Both the position numbers and the translations under genes were made by a program. From Anoxybacillus amylolyticus (GTDB taxonomy: Bacteria; Bacillota; Bacilli; Bacillales; Anoxybacillaceae), in contig NZ_CP015439.1 in the NCBI RefSeq assembly GCF_001634285.1, positions 1 through 64,000 on the forward strand: a stretch of DNA of 64,000 bases, written 5' to 3'. Every line of letters begins with the position of its first letter. Position 1 is the first letter of the stretch. Shown piece after piece: positions 16,636 to 26,162 of this stretch. The notes beneath the pieces were generated by a model. It had not been told where the DNA came from. It saw only the letters and a list, made by a program, of their open reading frames with translations, and searched no databases.

Positions 16636-17541
16636 CTAATTTGCTGCACCTTGTATGGGCTGATTCATGTAAACAACCTTCAATAATGCCGCTAAATAGG
16701 CTTCCTCTATAGGCCAAATACCTAATCTGTTATTCATCATATGCATGTAATGGAACAGTAGATCACTAGTCTTCTTTTCCCCATTTACAGCACTTATTCT
16801 ATCTATCACACTTTTTAATGAGTTTGCATAATTTTTGAAATTCATACGATGATAACCTTGTTCGATAATGTTTTTAGTTAGTGCTACCCGCTTTTTAGCT
16901 GACTGAATAAAATTTTTTTTATAAATAGTACCGATGGACGAATAATGTTCTCCAGACCAATAAGCAATATATTTTTCAAGAAAATCCAGTATAGCATCTG
17001 TGTGTTCAAAATTAGCTTGTAGCGATTCATTCATATATTTGAGTCCAATGATAAAGCGATCGAGAGTTCCGTCAATGATACCCGGAGTAACATCTAGGCA
17101 GATTTCGCTAGAATATTGAAATAGCTCTTCTGATATAGATAATCCCGTTTCTCCTCCATATTTATCTATTTCAGGTTCATATAAAGCCAGTTCAAATCTG
17201 CTTTCCTGTCCATTGTTAAAATGTTGGCTTGATTTAATAGGGACCAGACGTTTGGGTTCATATTGGGTAATGCGAGAAATTTTAGACAGCTTTTCCTCAA
17301 ACAATTTTTCGAGAATCTCAATCACTTCGTTCACTGATTGAACAGATACCAAAAATCTCAGACGGACATGCGTCCCTGAATGATCTTGATATCTGATAAA
17401 AAACCATTTCGATATTTCTGTAATTTTTCCAACTTCCAAGTATGCATTCCTCACGATGTCTTCAACAACAAAATCCATTAAACTAGAGTTCGAGGGATAT
17501 ATATTGTAGTAAACCCACTCTTGGTTCACTTTCGATGACAC
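16636..17541 (-). CDS. SpaB_C-type protein, probable Glu-elimination partner of split dehydratase
   Basis: 301 residues of the thiopeptide/lantibiotic SpaB_C type, with the typical opening EWVYYNIYP and FFIRYQDHSGTHVRLRF at about residues 47-63. In split LanB systems such a protein removes glutamate from glutamylated Ser/Thr to leave dehydroamino acids. A related fold also makes the pyridine ring of thiopeptides, and sequence alone does not exclude that. Only one such protein is present, and the dehydratase needs an elimination partner, so elimination is the simpler reading. It lies 21 bp after the LanB-like gene. Confidence 0.78.
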   Translation of the reverse strand: MSSKVNQEWVYYNIYPSNSSLMDFVVEDIVRNAYLEVGKITEISKWFFIRYQDHSGTHVRLRFLVSVQSVNEVIEILEKLFEEKLSKISRITQYEPKRLVPIKSSQHFNNGQESRFELALYEPEIDKYGGETGLSISEELFQYSSEICLDVTPGIIDGTLDRFIIGLKYMNESLQANFEHTDAILDFLEKYIAYWSGEHYSSIGTIYKKNFIQSAKKRVALTKNIIEQGYHRMNFKNYANSLKSVIDRISAVNGEKKTSDLLFHYMHMMNNRLGIWPIEEAYLAALLKVVYMNQPIQGAAN

Positions 17542-17562
17542 CTCTTTATCTTTAATATCCTT

Positions 17563-20061
17563 TTATGTGTGGTCCGTTAATTTCCCAAGGCACATGAACT
17601 CCGAAATAATCGGTTTTCCGCTTTTATTTTTCATCCAGCATGTACGGTGATTAGGCAAAGCTTCCGTGAGTACAATATATTCGATATCTTGAGTAACATG
17701 TCTTTTTAAAACTTCAATCGAATATGGGTTATGAAAATGAATCCATATCGGTTTCAAAGGATTCTTTGAAACAGTTCCTTCGGCCTGTGTTAGGAACACT
17801 TCCGTTGGAATTTGGTATTTATCTATGAAACGTTGCAATTTTAACATGATCTCCACATCGCCATCATATTTTCCAAATGGAGGTAATAACTTTATTGGAA
17901 TTATCCATTGTGCTCTTTTTAATACAATTCGACCCTGCTGTTGTCTAGGAATATATTGAATTTCATTAACTCTGTTAACTTTTTCCCACGGGCGCGGATT
18001 GATTCCATAAGGAGTGTCTATCATCCAAGGATTAATTAATGTCAACAATATTTTGCCGGGTCCTTGAATCAGATATTGGGGCACAGTACCCAAATATACT
18101 GGGGAAATTGTATTTCCATCCTGTGCCCTAAGTACCAACGAATCAGTAGCTTGGCAATGGGAGATGGAAATATTTTTAATTTGATAGTGGGAAAATCCAT
18201 ATTTACATTCCCCAAACCAATCTATATTTCGAGTAAGCACACCAAAACATTCTTGTAAATTCGACCAATCCCCTCCCATTGGTAATTCTATAGGTTCAGA
18301 TAAAGGAAATAATCCTTCAATCCATTCTTTTAAATAATTGCTGTACGGATGTTTTTTAAACAAAGGATTGAATCGTGAAAATACGTTACCAAGTCCAGTA
18401 GATATTTTGTTAACTACAATCAAATAATTACCATTTAACAGATCCTCTTGGCTATTCGCGCTCAACTGAAAATAAATACAAGCCGTGGGCGGTGCAACAT
18501 TCGGCCCCTTTACTATCTTATTTTTTTGCTTTTGAAAGTCTCTTGAAATCGCTCTTTCAAACATGCGGTATAATAATTGCTCGTTTGAAGTGAGGGTAGC
18601 TAAGAAGTCCACCAGCATTGTTGTTTTTCCTGAACCATAAGTATTTTTAAAATAATCAACCAATTCACTATATAATGAGGAAAAGTGAAAATATGGTTGG
18701 ATCATTTCAATAATCTTGTGCACATCTCCATATACTTGTTGTCCAAGATACGGAACTTCAATTTGTGACCGAACATCTTCATAGACGAGGTTAGCATTTT
18801 CCATCCATTGTGGAGGGTTACGTTTCAACAAACAAAACACGCTCTTCAGTTCCATGCTCAGTTCGTCGAGTTTTTTAACCCTTTGTAATCCTGTACAATC
18901 TGTTTTCAACTCTTTAAATAAACTGTTTGCATGACATAAATGTTTTGAAACCTGATGTACCAATTCATCACCGTTTCCACTTGAAATAATTAAGTCTGCT
19001 ATTTTTTTTAATGGCTCCTCTTCATAAATATCGAATGGAACAACGGGCTTAATTAATTTCATTGAAAATATCAAATATTTAGCATATTCTTTATTCGGTC
19101 CTAATGGACTCAAAATTTGTTCAAGTGTATATTCAGTTCCTTCATCAAATTGATCCAATACTGAGAGAATTGGACTGCTCAATAAAATCTTAGTCTCTTC
19201 CGTCTTCCAAAAAAAGTTATTGGTATACATATACTTGCCCGTTATTCTTGCTTTTTTTCCTCCTGCATCAGCACTTGTTGCAAGCCGAAATTTGAAATAT
19301 TTGCTGAGAATTTCATGTTTAGACATTTCTTCAATCAATGTAGTGACAATTGCTCTATTCATACGTATCAAGTATCTTGCATCGAATTCACTGTCTAGCC
19401 CATTCGCTGTTTCTAACGGCTCAAAGTTTGCTGTGCTTATCTGTGTTAACGTACTAAATGGACTTATTTTAATAGTACTTCTTTGCAGGTACATATAAAT
19501 AGATTTCGATAAATTAGATCCAAAATCAGCAAGATCGTTCAGCGCTGATGGTAGAATTTTAAGTAAATCAGGGCTTGCTAACGCCAATCCTTTTTGAAAT
19601 TCCCTAGATTCCTCGCTTTTTAAATATTCTATTAGACAATTGGTGATTGTTTTCTTCTCATCGTTAAATATTTGTCGCAGTTTATCAGCCAATTCTTTTC
19701 TTTCTTTATATAAACGCAGCCATGTATTCAATATGGTATTTTCTTCTTCATTCAAATACTTTGATAGCAGTAAATAATCGTACTCTTTTATTTTTTGCAA
19801 CCGATCATTTCTATCATTAAAAATATCTCGTTTCAATTTTATAGCGAATCGGATCAGTTTTTTTTGATCTTCAAGAGATGGAACGACGTTATACAATAAA
19901 TCAATCATGGGTTGCTTCAATTGTAGCAACTCATTCTCCACCCGTAAAAACTCCCGAATGACATTTCCAGTTTGGTGACAGATCATATGATCCAGAATTT
20001 CAGTAGAGTTAACAGCCAACCTTGCAAGTAAAAAGTTAGAAACAGTAGGAATTCCGCTCAT
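17563..20061 (-). CDS. LanB-like dehydratase, tRNA-Glu-dependent glutamylation subunit
   Basis: 832 residues matching the N-terminal part of LanB enzymes, the size of the stand-alone glutamylation subunit in thiopeptide and goadsporin systems. The N-terminal SGIPTVSNFLLARLAVNS, the central YLQRSTIKISPFSTLTQIS and later FSRFNPLFKKHP are characteristic. It should use glutamyl-tRNA to activate Ser/Thr of the precursor cores, with elimination by the 301-residue protein encoded next. It begins 14 bp after the M50 protease gene. Confidence 0.85.
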   Translation of the reverse strand: MSGIPTVSNFLLARLAVNSTEILDHMICHQTGNVIREFLRVENELLQLKQPMIDLLYNVVPSLEDQKKLIRFAIKLKRDIFNDRNDRLQKIKEYDYLLLSKYLNEEENTILNTWLRLYKERKELADKLRQIFNDEKKTITNCLIEYLKSEESREFQKGLALASPDLLKILPSALNDLADFGSNLSKSIYMYLQRSTIKISPFSTLTQISTANFEPLETANGLDSEFDARYLIRMNRAIVTTLIEEMSKHEILSKYFKFRLATSADAGGKKARITGKYMYTNNFFWKTEETKILLSSPILSVLDQFDEGTEYTLEQILSPLGPNKEYAKYLIFSMKLIKPVVPFDIYEEEPLKKIADLIISSGNGDELVHQVSKHLCHANSLFKELKTDCTGLQRVKKLDELSMELKSVFCLLKRNPPQWMENANLVYEDVRSQIEVPYLGQQVYGDVHKIIEMIQPYFHFSSLYSELVDYFKNTYGSGKTTMLVDFLATLTSNEQLLYRMFERAISRDFQKQKNKIVKGPNVAPPTACIYFQLSANSQEDLLNGNYLIVVNKISTGLGNVFSRFNPLFKKHPYSNYLKEWIEGLFPLSEPIELPMGGDWSNLQECFGVLTRNIDWFGECKYGFSHYQIKNISISHCQATDSLVLRAQDGNTISPVYLGTVPQYLIQGPGKILLTLINPWMIDTPYGINPRPWEKVNRVNEIQYIPRQQQGRIVLKRAQWIIPIKLLPPFGKYDGDVEIMLKLQRFIDKYQIPTEVFLTQAEGTVSKNPLKPIWIHFHNPYSIEVLKRHVTQDIEYIVLTEALPNHRTCWMKNKSGKPIISEFMCLGKLTDHT

Positions 20062-20075
20062 ATTTTCCTCCTATT

Positions 20076-21191
20076 CTAGTCAAAAAAGATCTTGAAATAG
20101 TAGAAAATGAAAATAAATATCAAACTCGTAATATAAAACAATGAAAGAATGGCATATAACAAATAAAAGTTTTCCTTGATACCCGATATTCCCTTCAAAT
20201 ATGCAGGCTTTTCTTTATTCATCATGGTAAATTTCAAATATTCAAAACTATGATTTCTTAAATTCGTCACTTTAAACCAATTTGCTAATGCCTTGTACAA
20301 ATCACTTGGTAGCAATAAATTACAGTTAAAACAAAAGATCATGAACTGAATAAATAAAAGATGGACTGCAATTGTATTGGCGAATCCATTCGAATAAAGT
20401 ACGAACAGCGAAGAAATAAATCCCATAGTTAGGTCATAAATAGGACCAGTAATGGCAATGAAGGCCCTCTTCTTGCTCTTTAGCTGGTAAGTATCTGTTA
20501 AATCGACATAAGCCACCGGAATGACGAAATACAATAATCCAAAGCCAATTTCTCTTACGTTTCCTCCTAATTTTTTAGCAACCAGAGCATGGCTAAACTC
20601 GTGTCCTATCAAGTGTAAGTTAATCCATGGGATCAGATACAAAAGTTCGATGCCACTTATTGGGGCAACGTAACTCGATCTAAGTACGGTAATAATTGAA
20701 ACGATAGATATTAGGCACATTAAAATAACAAAAACAATAGTAGCTTTTACACCCATTGTCGGTATTATTAATGACAGCTTGAAAAGATATTGATCAAAAT
20801 TATTCACTTTGATTAGTTTAATCAATACTTTGCTTGATCTTCTAGATTGAACTGATTTGCTTATGTCAAAGCTTTTTTCGCTTGTATAAATGATCCCCTC
20901 TTTGATCATTTGTTTTATAAAAATATTCACACTATCTGCAATTTCATCCATTTCGACATCGAATCGATTGCTGATCTCCATAATCAATTGATCTCCAGTA
21001 AATTGTTGCATTTGCAGTTGTGATATGAGTTCTTTCGCAACTTTTCCTATTTTGTAGTACTTGCTCGTTTGTTCATGAAAAAGCAGCGTCTCATTATCCA
21101 CTTCAAACATTCTTACATTTTTGGAAAGAAAAAGCTGGTTAGATAATGAGAAATTGCTATTCAGTTCTTTAATCTTAGGTGAAACATCCAT
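20076..21191 (-). CDS. PqqD-domain M50 zinc metalloprotease
   Basis: 371 residues. Residues 25-110 resemble a PqqD/RRE peptide-binding domain (LLFHEQTSKYYKIGKVAKEL). The rest is a polytopic M50 protease with the zinc motif HEFSH at about residue 197 and the partner Asp in NLLLPSDLYKAL. Such fusions occur in RiPP clusters and are expected to bind the leader and cleave it at the membrane. It lies 127 bp after the third precursor, with a large hairpin in between. Confidence 0.82.
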   Translation of the reverse strand: MDVSPKIKELNSNFSLSNQLFLSKNVRMFEVDNETLLFHEQTSKYYKIGKVAKELISQLQMQQFTGDQLIMEISNRFDVEMDEIADSVNIFIKQMIKEGIIYTSEKSFDISKSVQSRRSSKVLIKLIKVNNFDQYLFKLSLIIPTMGVKATIVFVILMCLISIVSIITVLRSSYVAPISGIELLYLIPWINLHLIGHEFSHALVAKKLGGNVREIGFGLLYFVIPVAYVDLTDTYQLKSKKRAFIAITGPIYDLTMGFISSLFVLYSNGFANTIAVHLLFIQFMIFCFNCNLLLPSDLYKALANWFKVTNLRNHSFEYLKFTMMNKEKPAYLKGISGIKENFYLLYAILSLFYITSLIFIFIFYYFKIFFD

Positions 21192-21249
21192 ATATCACCG
21201 ATTCCCCCCATACGGAATTTGATAATCACAAAACATAAATGAAATATTT

Positions 21250-21295
21250 AATCAAGACCAAAGGAATTGTAGTACTCAATTCCTCAGTCTTGATT
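21250..21295 (-). promoter_or_regulatory. Hairpin after the precursor genes
   Basis: AATCAAGAC and GGAATTG pair with their complements across a short loop, giving a stem of about 18 bp between the third precursor and the M50 gene. No T-run follows on the minus strand. It probably sets a higher precursor-to-enzyme mRNA ratio, as the skfA-skfB hairpin may do. Confidence 0.6.
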
Positions 21296-21317
21296 GGCAG
21301 TAACCAGCGATTACTTA

Positions 21318-21491
21318 TTATCCCGCAGTAGAAAGTGTGCTAGTGGAACTAAAAGATGAGCCGCAACTCCCTGCGCATGCAATCGAAGCCCCACAGAAGA
21401 ACGATGCCACTGTTGCAGCAGCTGCTGTAAAATTAAGCTGTTCTGGCATTTCCTCCGCATACAACTCTAAATGATCTAAATTTTCATGCAT
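21318..21491 (-). CDS. RiPP precursor peptide 3
   Basis: 57 residues starting MHENLDHLELYAEEMPEQLN with GAGGTGA seven bases upstream. The leader shares LELYAEE(L/M)PEQ with two nearby peptides. The core after NF has 17 Ser/Thr/Cys among 36 residues, three Cys (in FFCGAS, IACAG and SCGSS) and ends TSTLSTAG. Such cores are substrates for azole formation by YcaO and dehydration by LanB-like enzymes, both encoded here. It follows precursor 2 by 24 bp. Confidence 0.85.
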   Translation of the reverse strand: MHENLDHLELYAEEMPEQLNFTAAAATVASFFCGASIACAGSCGSSFSSTSTLSTAG

Positions 21492-21515
21492 AAATTCGTC
21501 ACCTCACAAATCTTT

Positions 21516-21698
21516 TTAACAACCGCAAGATGCAGTTGAAGAACAAGATGCTGTTGCCGCACAAGAGCCAAATGTAGATGCAGAGGTAAAGCATGCAATG
21601 GAACCCCAGCAGCAAGATGCCATAAAGTTATGCTGCTCAGGTAATTCTTCTGCAAATAATTCGAGTTCTACAAATGAAACATTGTTACTCTGCTTCAT
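21516..21698 (-). CDS. RiPP precursor peptide 2
   Basis: 60 residues starting MKQSNNVSFVELELFAEELP, with GAGGGAG upstream. A longer open frame to 21836 only reads through the IS110 end. The core after EQHNF has 20 Ser/Thr/Cys among 35 residues, including seven Cys (CCWGS near its start, CGC at its end). An IS110 element is inserted about 15 bp before the start, directly upstream of the ribosome-binding site, and should cut this gene off from the promoter serving precursor 1. Confidence 0.87.
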   Translation of the reverse strand: MKQSNNVSFVELELFAEELPEQHNFMASCCWGSIACFTSASTFGSCAATASCSSTASCGC

Positions 21699-21779
21699 AC
21701 CGCTCCCTCCTCGTATAGTATGTTTAGAAAGATTTTTAAATCGAATTTCCAGTTCGATATGCTCCTTGACAATCGCATA

Positions 21780-22139
21780 TTCTTGGGTGACTTGCCCACG
21801 GGGGAGGGGCGCCCCTCCCCCGTGGGTCGCAAACATATTTCACAAACATCGGGGTTGGACTTTTCGCGATGTTCCTAGATAATGATCTTGAGGATCATCG
21901 GGGACACTCTTCTTCCTCCTGTAGCCTTGACTACTCGTGAAGTCTGTCTCCCCGGCTCCTGTTCGGACGTCTAACCCCGAGGCTCGACGTTGGTTTCCCA
22001 TGCTGGAAGGAACAGCTTCCAAGCAGCCCATGGCCCAACGTGAGTTCTCATACGCGAGGGTGACTGGTCAACAGGCGCGATCCGAGGGCATCCCGAAGAG
22101 TCCCAACCCCACGATCCTACAACGATTGGAGGTGATCTC
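21780..22139 (+). ncRNA. Candidate IS110 bridge RNA region
   Basis: Non-coding 5' end of the element, kept with its hairpins in the deleted copy (45790-46144). It includes a long GC-rich palindrome near 21797-21826 (CCCACGGGGGAGGGG facing its complement) and further stems. In IS110 elements this region yields the bridge RNA that pairs target and donor. No target loops were assigned by pairing. Confidence 0.5.
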
Positions 22140-23369
22140 ATGAAACTCTACATCGGGATTGACGTGAGCTCAACGGACTTATACACCTGTATCATGGATC
22201 AAGAAGGAAACACTTGCGCCCAGTTCAAGGTGGACAACCATCTTCTAGGCGCGACCTTCCTTCGCGATCAAATCCTCCTGTGGGCCAACAAACGCCAACC
22301 ATCCGAAATTCTCATCGGGATGGAAGCCACTTCGGTTTACAGCTGGCATCCAGCGATGTTTTTCCATCAACAGGAGGAGCTAAAGTCTTGGCATGTCAAG
22401 GTGTTTACCATCAATCCCAAGCTCATTCGCAAGTTTAAAGAAGCTTACACCGACTTGGATAAAACGGACGGCATCGATGCGTGGATCATCGCTGATCGCC
22501 TTCGCTTCGGCCGCTTGAAAGTCACCGCTGTCATGCACGAACAGTTTATTGCGCTTCAGCGACTCACACGCATGCGCTATCATCTCGTCCATCAGCTCAC
22601 TCGAGAGAAGCAATACTTCCTCCAGCACTTGTTTTACAAGTGCAGCTCGTTTACTCAAGAGGTGGACAGCTCCGTGTTCGGACATGCCATCTTAGAGCTT
22701 CTTCTCGAGTCGTTTAGCTTAGACGACATCTCTCAGATGGACGTGCAGCAGCTTGCCGACTTCTTGCGCCAAAAAGGACGCAATCGCTTTGCCGATCCGG
22801 AATGCATCGCCAAGTCCATTCAAAAGGCGGCTCGTTCATCGTATCGTCTTTCCAAATGCGTCGAGGACTCCATCGATTTGCTTTTAGGGCTATCGATTCA
22901 ATCCATTCGTAGCCTTCAAGCGCAAATCAAAGAGCTGGACAAAGCGATTACTCGCCATTTGGAAGGCATCCCGAATACGCTACAAACGATTCCTGGCATC
23001 GGACCTGTTTACGCTGCCGGTATCCTAGCCGAAATTGGACAAATCGAACGCTTTGGTAACCAAGCCGCTTTAGCGAAGTATGCTGGTTTGACTTGATCGA
23101 AACACCAGTCTGGTCGCTTTCAAGCCGAGGACACGTCCCTCATTCGTTCCGGCAATCGCTATCTCCGTTACTACCTAGTGGAGGCTGCCAACTCGGTACA
23201 ACGGCATGATGCGACGTTTCGCGCGTACTATCGGAAGAAGTACGAGGAAGTGCCAAAGCATCAACATAAACGAGCCCTCGTCCTTACCGCTAGAAAACTC
23301 GTGCGTGTGATCGGTGCGCTGCTACGCAACGGTCAAATCTACACGCCAAGAAAGGGGGAAGATCGATAG
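22140..23369 (+). pseudogene. IS110-family transposase with one in-frame TGA
   Basis: 409 codons interrupted once, by TGA at 23094-23096. The N-terminal RuvC-like domain starts YIGIDVSSTDLYTCI, with GMEATSVY and DKTDGIDAWIIADRL. The C-terminal part has PGIGPVYAAGILAEIG, then AKYAGLT, stop, SKHQSGRFQAEDTSL and SGNRYLRYYLVEAANS with the catalytic Ser region. Relatives have Trp at the TGA position, so this is TGG to TGA. An AGGTGAT site precedes the ATG. It is likely inactive unless the TGA is read through. Confidence 0.85.
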
Positions 23370-23532
23370 GGGTATCGATCTAACTGATTTTGTATCAAAA
23401 CCCAGTTAATGACATAAGACAAGACTGGGCTTCTTTAGTATTGCCTTTTTTCGGGTCATCGGACAAATGAATTTCCAATTTCGATGATTTTTCACCTTGA
23501 CATATTACCGCAGGACTTTTTTCACATTTCTC

Positions 23533-23697
23533 TTACCAACTAACAGAACTCATAGAAGTATATGTGCTAGCCGTCGAAGTTGGGCAAGAAGCGCTCAATA
23601 CTGAGCTTTCGGTGCTTAAAGTAGACGTACCAGCTGCAGTGTATTGTGTGATATCTGGCAATTCTTCAGCATAGAGCTCTAACATTATATCTTGCAT
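23533..23697 (-). CDS. RiPP precursor peptide 1
   Basis: 54 residues starting MQDIMLELYAEELPDITQYT, with a perfect AAGGAGGTGAG just upstream. An in-frame start nine codons earlier is before that site. The core has 21 Ser/Thr/Cys among 35 residues with only one Cys and ends SMSSVSW. It shares the LELYAEELP leader with precursors 2 and 3 and TSTLST with precursor 3. It follows the dehydrogenase gene by 97 bp and is separated from precursor 2 by the IS110 insertion. Confidence 0.87.
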   Translation of the reverse strand: MQDIMLELYAEELPDITQYTAAGTSTLSTESSVLSASCPTSTASTYTSMSSVSW

Positions 23698-23794
23698 ATT
23701 CTCACCTCCTTCCATATATCTCATTTACTTTCTCCTGATTGATCAGGTATTTTCTAAATTTCATTAACGTCTTTCAAATAATAATAAGAGAGAA

Positions 23795-24466
23795 TCAATT
23801 TCCAAACGCATAAGCAAACATTTGGCACTTGCGATATCCATCTACTGTACAAAATTTTCTAAACATTTTAGGGAGAACTCCTGCAAATACTGTTCCTTGA
23901 TAACCCAAAGATATAGATTGTAACCATGAGTAATGGGCAACAGCACCTGAACGTATTAACAAATTTTTGTATCCAGCTGTCCCTATTTTTTCAACAGCCT
24001 TAGCTAATTCCCCAACAAATAATAAAACCACTGGTGCATCTGCAAACTCTTGTTGTAGAAAAAACATTTCTTTTGATACATTTTCTGGTAAATACCCTTC
24101 AGCAGAAAGATCGTTAGTATTAGGACAGTATCTGTAAATCGTTCTCGCATTGATTGACGCATGATTGACTCGCTCACATATAACATACTGTTGTACCAAT
24201 CCGTCATCATCCCAATTGTGGATATAATATTGGTGATTTTTTAGTAGGATCGTCTTCAAATCTCCTATATCGACCTTACTATTCGGATCAAAAAATCGGT
24301 ACGATGTCCTTTCAAAAAATACTTGTTCCATACTTTTATCTCTATTCAATAATCGGATATCACATCTTTTTAACAAAGGGCTTTCAGTAACGATATGTTT
24401 TTTAAACTCCTTACCATCCTCTAACAATTTCTTTACAATTTCATTTCTTTGGATTACCTTAATCAT
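23795..24466 (-). CDS. SagB/McbC-like azoline dehydrogenase (nitroreductase fold)
   Basis: 223 residues from MIKVIQRN, overlapping the upstream stop by 8 bases, with GGGGTGAGAG in front. ERTSYRFF (about residue 48) and the C-terminal GAVAHYSWLQSISLGYQGTV are the FMN-binding landmarks of SagB-type nitroreductases. These oxidise azolines made by YcaO to azoles. The upstream 567-residue protein ends in a second nitroreductase-like domain, so the two may form the usual two-domain dehydrogenase as a pair. Confidence 0.78.
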   Translation of the reverse strand: MIKVIQRNEIVKKLLEDGKEFKKHIVTESPLLKRCDIRLLNRDKSMEQVFFERTSYRFFDPNSKVDIGDLKTILLKNHQYYIHNWDDDGLVQQYVICERVNHASINARTIYRYCPNTNDLSAEGYLPENVSKEMFFLQQEFADAPVVLLFVGELAKAVEKIGTAGYKNLLIRSGAVAHYSWLQSISLGYQGTVFAGVLPKMFRKFCTVDGYRKCQMFAYAFGN

Positions 24467-26162
24467 TTCTCTCACCCCGCTTATGCAATGTCGCAATCAA
24501 AGTCACCGGTTCATTCAAGTGATCCAATCGCAATAAATGTTCTATTTCTTCATTATTCCAGGACTCGCATAGTTGAAGTTCTAGTCCTAGCAATTGTGCA
24601 ACCACTTGCGACTGTGCATAAGCAACCCCTGCATCTAAATGTACAATTTTATAGGCAAACTCTTTATATTTTTTGTACACTCGATCATAAGAACCGGAAA
24701 AAATTAAATATCCCAATAAATTCAACCCAGAAAGTCTTGAATCAATTGTTATTTTTTGTAGAAACTGTTCTTCTAAACTATCATTCAGCTGTGCTAAAGT
24801 ATGTGTGGAAGTTTCATAGAAATATATCCCTTTTTGCAACTCTTTGATACCTTTATTCACAAAGTAAACACCTACCGAACCAAGGTTGCCACCTGTGGGC
24901 GCCCAGCGGTACACTCGTGGATCATTATTCCCTATATTTTTCTTTAGTCCCGCCGTCAATAACATAAGTTTTGTTAAAAGCTGCAAATCGCTAAAGTCCC
25001 TCGGATTGTAGTTCAACTCTGGCAAACTATCTCCATGTGGCAAATTTATATGTGGGCAGCTTGGGTATACAAGAGAAGGCTTAGTCAGTGCTATGTTGCC
25101 CTGTTTGTAGTGGTTCTGGTGATCCTTCGGATTAATCAGATGCCTAGATGGGAACGCGACATAACCCTCATACTGACTAACCAGATTGATTGTTGGTTTC
25201 ATTCCCTTTATTGGATCACACTGTTCGCAAAAAAGTATCCTCGAAACATTGATCGGTGCATATTCAAATGTTTCTAGATTAACTTTCTTCAAATTGTGAA
25301 TGAGGTGACTGGAAGCAATTCTTGATAACAAATGAACAACCTCTATGCCTGCATAGTCTAATCCTATTCTTCTGAGAAGTGTATCGGTCATTTCGGTATT
25401 TGTTCCAATTGGAATTTCATCAATGCTGTTGATTTGTTTTAAATAGCATTCAAAGCAAAGTGTTTCATTGCGTTCAAAGTAGGGACCAATATATATTTTG
25501 TTATGGCTAAAGGTAATAAGGATCCATGGGATGTTGTATTCATAGCATTTCCAAGCAAATGGTTTAATTTCTTCTAAATTGTTTATACTCTCACAAATCG
25601 CTATTGCAAATAATTTGTTGTCTTCAGTAAAAGGGGTTAAATGATCAACAATACAGATATCATATTGCCTCAGCCCATTTGATAAATACTCGACATCATC
25701 TGGTTCTCCATGAATAAACACGGAATAGGCATGTAGCCTTTCAATCGCTTCTATCGGGTGCACATTCACCCTTGTAACATCAATATGGCGCTCAATAAAC
25801 TTGTAATATGGAGTCTCTTCTAGATAGTGCGAAGACGTCCCCTCTTGTAAAAGTCCTCTAGAATATAACAAAGCGAGGGCATTATAAATAAACTGATATG
25901 GATATATATTCAATGTTTCTGCGATTTCTTGAATTGTCCGTGTACCATCAGCAAGTGAGATTAAATCGTACAAAAAATTTTCAACCGCACTGCCACGTAG
26001 TAGTTGTTTTTCTGGAGCACCATCAAAAATTAAACCATCATCGCCGTAATTGATTAGACGAATATGTTTCGAAATTTTGGGCCGGACAGGCATTCTGAAT
26101 TGGGGATCATACGATACCACTATTCCCATTTCTTTTGCGTGGATTTTACTTAATACTTTCAC
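24459..26162 (-). CDS. ThiF-like/nitroreductase fusion protein of azole synthesis
   Basis: 567 residues. The first ~350 contain a winged-helix-like leader-binding region (TIQEIAETLNIYPYQFI) and an E1-like part with Cys pairs CFEC and CEQC that probably hold zinc. From about residue 375 it becomes SagB-like nitroreductase (YRWAPTGGNLGSVGVYFVNK, then HTLAQL). It overlaps both neighbours. Such proteins work with YcaO in azole-containing peptides; the division of labour with the 216- and 223-residue proteins is inferred. Confidence 0.72.
   Translation of the reverse strand: MKVLSKIHAKEMGIVVSYDPQFRMPVRPKISKHIRLINYGDDGLIFDGAPEKQLLRGSAVENFLYDLISLADGTRTIQEIAETLNIYPYQFIYNALALLYSRGLLQEGTSSHYLEETPYYKFIERHIDVTRVNVHPIEAIERLHAYSVFIHGEPDDVEYLSNGLRQYDICIVDHLTPFTEDNKLFAIAICESINNLEEIKPFAWKCYEYNIPWILITFSHNKIYIGPYFERNETLCFECYLKQINSIDEIPIGTNTEMTDTLLRRIGLDYAGIEVVHLLSRIASSHLIHNLKKVNLETFEYAPINVSRILFCEQCDPIKGMKPTINLVSQYEGYVAFPSRHLINPKDHQNHYKQGNIALTKPSLVYPSCPHINLPHGDSLPELNYNPRDFSDLQLLTKLMLLTAGLKKNIGNNDPRVYRWAPTGGNLGSVGVYFVNKGIKELQKGIYFYETSTHTLAQLNDSLEEQFLQKITIDSRLSGLNLLGYLIFSGSYDRVYKKYKEFAYKIVHLDAGVAYAQSQVVAQLLGLELQLCESWNNEEIEHLLRLDHLNEPVTLIATLHKRGERND

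Larger units (their letters stand above)
21714..23522 (+). mobile_element. IS110-family element (second type), nearly full length
   Basis: Ends are defined by comparison with the deleted copy at 45728-46440: both begin TATAGTATGTTTAGAAAG and end CCGCAGGACTTTTT. The two ends share a short direct repeat (GAATTTCCA then TTCGAT), and there is no target duplication. It sits between precursors 1 and 2, on the opposite strand. The left 420 bp are non-coding. Confidence 0.85.

Noticed and set aside
21699..21836. 46-codon N-terminal extension of precursor 2 and a similar extension of the secreted protein at 45713-45853.
   Set aside because: Both extensions read through the same IS110 left end and lie upstream of good ribosome-binding sites.
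17563..23697. Calling the cluster a true thiopeptide locus.
   Set aside because: Only one SpaB_C-type protein is encoded, and the dehydratase needs it for elimination; no separate pyridine synthase is seen.
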